This document shows positions 43,148 through 46,846 of a DNA stretch of 46,846 nucleotides, piece after piece. The position numbers were made by a program, and so were the translations under genes. The notes below the pieces were generated by a model. It was not told where the DNA came from. It did no database searches and saw nothing but the letters and a program-made list of their open reading frames with translations. The first letter of the stretch is position 1. Every line of letters starts with the position of its first letter. The DNA comes from Phallus indusiatus (Eukaryota; Basidiomycota; Agaricomycetes; Phallales; Phallaceae), in NCBI GenBank assembly GCA_027605045.1, contig JAQFWX010000197.1, forward strand, positions 1 through 46,846, read 5' to 3'.

Positions 43148-44453
43148 TGCGCCTAACTACTCTCCTGCCACTATGCGGTTTTATATGGAATGTCCATGCT
43201 TGGGGCGCCGTCGGTGATAAACTTCTCCAAAGCTACGCATTCAGAGTAATGTTTAACTGACAAATATAACAAGGTCATGAAATTGTAGCAACCATCGCAG
43301 AAATTTATCTAGTCGATTCCACTCGTGAGACAATTTGCGACATTCTTTCGAGCAGCCGGCTCGTCGACGAAGACGGAGAAGATGCTGTTATCTTCCCTTT
43401 ACCTGATAATCTCAATTCAGCGGCATCATCTGATAAACCTTCTTGTCATCTTGCAAAGGTGGCTGCGTGGGCAGACCAAATCAAGGGACGAATGCGCTGG
43501 TCAAGCGCTCTCCATTATGTCAATGGCAACGGCGACCACCCCCCAACGACGTGCGTATTCGGTGAACAAGGATGGCAAGGATCTCCTCGGATAAACGTGC
43601 TTAGCGCTATCCAAAACACGACGGAGTGGCTTCTCGATGGTAGACCTGGTGCTGACGAAGCTCTCAAATTTTTGGTTCATTTCATGGGTGATATGCACAT
43701 GCCACTTCACTTGACTGGACGTAACAAAGGAGGCAACGGAGGTGAATAATATCATCAATCTACCTCACGAACTTTGATTTGAATCGCGCTGTAGATCGTG
43801 TAAAATGGCAGGGTCGCTCAACCAGTGCGTTATTGTTACCCACGTTTAGCTTTTCTCCAAAACCCATCTAATATTCTCACATCGTTTCTTTTCGTGTCAG
43901 ATTTCCATTCCGTCTGGGACAGCAAGATTATCTCCGAACTGATTTTCCAAACTCCACGGAAGTACGATCACCGTCTTCCAAACGCCCCATCTATCGAGTC
44001 ACGCCTTCGTGGCACCATCTATGATCTTTTATCAGGCAAATCATGGTCGAGGACGTGTATGGCGTGTGGACCGAAGACATAGAATCCTGGATTTTCTGTC
44101 CAGACACGACCTCATTGCATTCCCTTAGCCAAAGCTTTGAACAACATCCTTTATCCGATTCATCTCAAGCAGTTCCTATTCCGGAAACCGATACCACTCT
44201 AGCATGCCCATACCATTGGGCCAAACCTATCCATGATCTACACTGTCAGTTCATTTGGCCTCCCGCGCTAGCCGACGAACACCATGGGACGGTCGAAGTG
44301 TATACACCGGAGTATATGGGTATATTAAAGAAGGACAAGACCGTGGAACGCATGCTCGCCATGGGTGGTATTCGACTCGCTGCAATTTTGAACGGCATAT
44401 TTGCATCTGAAAGTGAAGTAGACTCCCGGAAGGCTTTTATACCTCAATTGTAG
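43148..44453 (+). CDS. Secreted S1/P1-type zinc nuclease
   Basis: Extracellular single-strand nuclease / 3'-nucleotidase with three zinc ions. The signal peptide (MRLTTLLPLCGFIWNVHA) is followed by WGAVG, exposing the N-terminal Trp that binds zinc. A GTGATA intron joins to HEIVATIAEIYL. Other zinc and fold motifs are KVAAWADQIKGRMRWSSALH, ALHYVNGNGDHPP, CVFGEQGWQGSPR and FLVHFMGDMHMPLHLTG (H-x-x-x-D-x-H pattern), then NFHSVWDSKII. The C-terminal ORF begins MVEDVYGVWTEDIESW, contains CPYHWAKPIHDLHCQFIWPP and RMLAMGGIRLAAILNGIF, and stops at 44451-44453. One C seems missing at 44025 (GATCTTTT), between IYD and FIRQ, which shifts the frame; all other joins are clean. The likely role is scavenging phosphate and nucleosides from external nucleic acids. 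Confidence 0.85.
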
Positions 44454-44684
44454 AATTCAATTATATGTAACATATGATGCACTTGTATAGATACTGATAA
44501 CTTGCGCTCCCAATTGTAACCAGGCGAGTATGATGATAGACTAACTAACACTGAAGGTATTATTGAACTGATAGATTGAAAAGTGGTATTAAGCAACTTA
44601 GACAATAAATATGTAGATTCGATTGTTACACTGGGGATTCAAATATAACCTGAAAATAAAAGAAACCGAACATGTATGTAAACT

Positions 44685-46846
44685 CTAAACCGTCTGCCCA
44701 GCCATCTCCATCGGAACCTGACTGTAGCCATCACGCATCGCGCCCTCCGCGTACCAAAGCATGACAATATGGACCCTTTCATCGAGTCCAAAACGTCAAA
44801 GAAGACCCACTTGCGCTCGTCCAAATGGTCTCTTGGTTGCTCATTGAAGGAGATTCACCCGGCATAAGAGGCAAGGAGAGGCGAGCCCACCATCTGAGCA
44901 ATAAAGAGCTTGTAACAACACTAACACTCGAGAACGCCATAGCGGCACCAGCAGCCATAGGCGGAAGACTAATACCCAACGGAAGGAAGAAGCCCATCGC
45001 GAGAGGAATGCCAAGCACATTGTAAGCAAGCCCATATAAAATTCCGCCTAATGGTCTGGAAGATACTTTTCGATAAATGCAAAGCAGCAACGACGTCTAA
45101 CAAGTCTGAGCGCATTAAAACTATATCCGCCGCCTCGACGGCGACAGTTGTGCCAGATGAAAGCGCGATGCCACGGAAGCTGCACTAGTGCAGGAGAATC
45201 ATTAATGCCATCTCCGACCATAGCAATGCCTTGCCCTCCATATTTCTCCATTAAATGCTCCACAACACGGGCTTTGCCTTGCGGACTCATACGAGCCCAT
45301 ACACCTTCGGGTCGAATGCCCACTTCAGCCGCGACAGCCTTGGCAGTTAACTCGCCATCACCCGTCATGAGATTCACATCAATTCCCATACTTTGCAGAG
45401 CACGAATAGCATGTACTGAGGAAGGCTTGGGTCGATCAGCCAGAGAAACCGCCAGAACCGGTTGTAGTGGTGAAAGACCATCCTTGGATATAGAAGCGAA
45501 TATAACAGTTCGACCTAATGTTGTTTCCGCAGTTTCGAAGTCGGATAAAGCGCTTGATAACGAATACGTGGCGAACCCTGTGTTGTCGTCTTGTTTACTC
45601 TTTCCCTGCATCACGAATGAAGCTGTCCCCACATAAACATCGTATGACAGTTTCTGGAGAGGTAGGGTCACAGACGCTTTGATACCGGCCCCCGGAAAAC
45701 TTTCAAAATGCGTGATTTCGGTTTGCAGACTCGCACCTGAATCCGGTTGCTTGGAAATAACGCTCTTGCCGTAAGTTGCTACCGCCTTGGCTAACGGATG
45801 CTCAGACCGGGCTTCGGCAGCGGTGACCATCGCAAGAACAGATAGGCGCGAAACCGTTCCGTCGACGGACGGGAGTGAAAGATCGGCGATAAAAGATTGC
45901 GATGGAGACAAAGGTATTTGGGTCGTAGCCGCTGGTGTGTTGACTGCATCCAAATCGTCCAAAGCAGGAGCCCAAAAGATGGACGAAACAGTAAGCCTCC
46001 CTTCTGTTACAGTACCCGTTTTGTCGAGAATAACGCGTCGAACATGTCTGCTCGCTTCAAGAGCACGACCACCTTTAATGAGAATACCGTTCTTCGCTCC
46101 AACACCCGTACCAACCATGATAGCCGTTGGAGTGCTAAGACCCAGTGCGCATGGACATGCAACCACAACAACCGATATACACAATTTCAAACACACTGCG
46201 AGCTTGCTCGAACCTGGGTGATGGAATTCTTCCGGAAGGTCTTGCATAGGAACAATCCAACTTGAGATAATCATCCAAACCAAAAGGTAAGAACCGAAAG
46301 GAATAACACCTGGAACGAAATATCCTGCCACTTTGTCTGCAAAAGCTTGAATCGGCGCTTTGCTTGTTTGAGCTTCCTCTACGAGTTTGATGATTTGAGC
46401 GATGGCGGTATCCTTTCCTGCCGGTGACAAGCATGTCAAATGTGCCCAGACCATTAATCGTTCCACCAATGCATGTATCTCCAACTTGTTTCAATACCGG
46501 GACAGACTCTCCCGTCACCGCGCTTTCGTCAATTGATGAATTCCCTTGTACCACGGTCCCATCTGCAGGAATTTTGTCTCCGGGGACAAGCTTTACGATA
46601 TCACCGACTTGAATTAACTCCGTTGGAACCCGCCTTTCTTGAGTACGCTCAGAGTCGGTATATACAGTCGCCATTGTCGGCTTCAATGCCATAAGATCGG
46701 TAAGCGCGGCCGAAGTTTTGCCTTTAGCCAGATTTTCCATATATCGCCCCAAGATACGAACGTTATCAACATGGTCGAAGTGTCGAAGTACACAATAGGA
46801 TGGTAATCGGGATCGGAATTGAAGATTGCGAAGATCATCGCCAGTA
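44685..46846 (-). CDS. CCC2: P1B-type copper-transporting ATPase, Ccc2-like (5' end beyond window)
   Basis: Copper pump of the late Golgi that loads secreted cuproenzymes; only the C-terminal two-thirds are here. The right edge starts in a TM segment, then [16 protein letters not shown]. The A domain has [16 protein letters not shown] and [14 protein letters not shown] (T-G-E-S). The transport site is [20 protein letters not shown] (C-P-C). Next come the phosphorylation site [12 protein letters not shown], the nucleotide-binding SEHPLAKAV and PGAGIKAS, the hinge [13 protein letters not shown] and [14 protein letters not shown]. The last helices ([35 protein letters not shown]) and the tail [10 protein letters not shown] end at 44685. 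Frame breaks of one or two bases occur near 46752, 46421, 45183, 45171, 45020 and in the tail near 44770, mostly in short G or C runs. The N-terminal metal-binding domains lie outside the window. Confidence 0.88.

Noticed and set aside
1..46846. CRISPR arrays, tRNA or rRNA genes, bacterial operon signals, viral genes
   Set aside because: None seen; the spliced genes show a eukaryotic nuclear sequence.

Overview
The window looks like a chromosomal stretch of a filamentous basidiomycete, most likely a plant-litter or wood-degrading Agaricomycete. The genes are intron-rich, with short introns of about 45-70 nt (GTRNGN donors, YAG acceptors), and lie close together on both strands. The content fits that assignment: an AA9 lytic polysaccharide monooxygenase, a Ubc2/Ste50-type SAM-RA-SH3-SH3 adaptor, an F-box/LRR family, Dal5-like MFS transporters, and multi-TM and 'unknown' families of a basidiomycete type. 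All family calls come from reading the translation; no search was run.

Layout. 1-2.7 kb: a protein with an MLKL-type helical N-terminal domain that runs off the left edge, plus a relic of its first exon. 3.0-5.5 kb: a 2-oxoglutarate/Fe(II) oxygenase and a conserved unknown. 5.5-7.7 kb: largely empty. 7.7-12.5 kb: three tandem hemerythrin HHE genes; only the third reads cleanly. 12.7-17.3 kb: a duplicated module of a multi-TM gene (one relic, one nearly complete) and a 53-residue secreted peptide gene. 17.9-18.7 kb: an unknown intron-containing gene. 19.1-25.4 kb: a LYC1-type acetyltransferase, the Ste50/Ubc2 adaptor and a DnaJ protein. 25.5-43.0 kb: a large inverted repeat with an F-box/LRR gene in each arm. 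It encloses the AA9 enzyme, an APH-fold kinase, a small unknown, two tandem MFS transporters and V-ATPase subunit G. The right arm is split by a roughly 2.5 kb insertion carrying an intron-containing gene. 43.1-46.8 kb: a secreted S1/P1 nuclease and a P1B copper ATPase that runs off the right edge.

The genes do not form one pathway. Locally they suggest secreted degradation (AA9, S1/P1 nuclease), metal handling (hemerythrins, copper ATPase, the copper-dependent AA9), V-ATPase function, and tandem or inverted expansion of accessory families.

A caution affects most genes. Many otherwise well-conserved genes can be followed end to end only if about 20 one- or two-base deletions are allowed, mostly in short homopolymers. 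No compensating insertions were seen. This looks more like an uncorrected long-read consensus than widespread gene death, so frame breaks are reported but usually not treated as pseudogenes.
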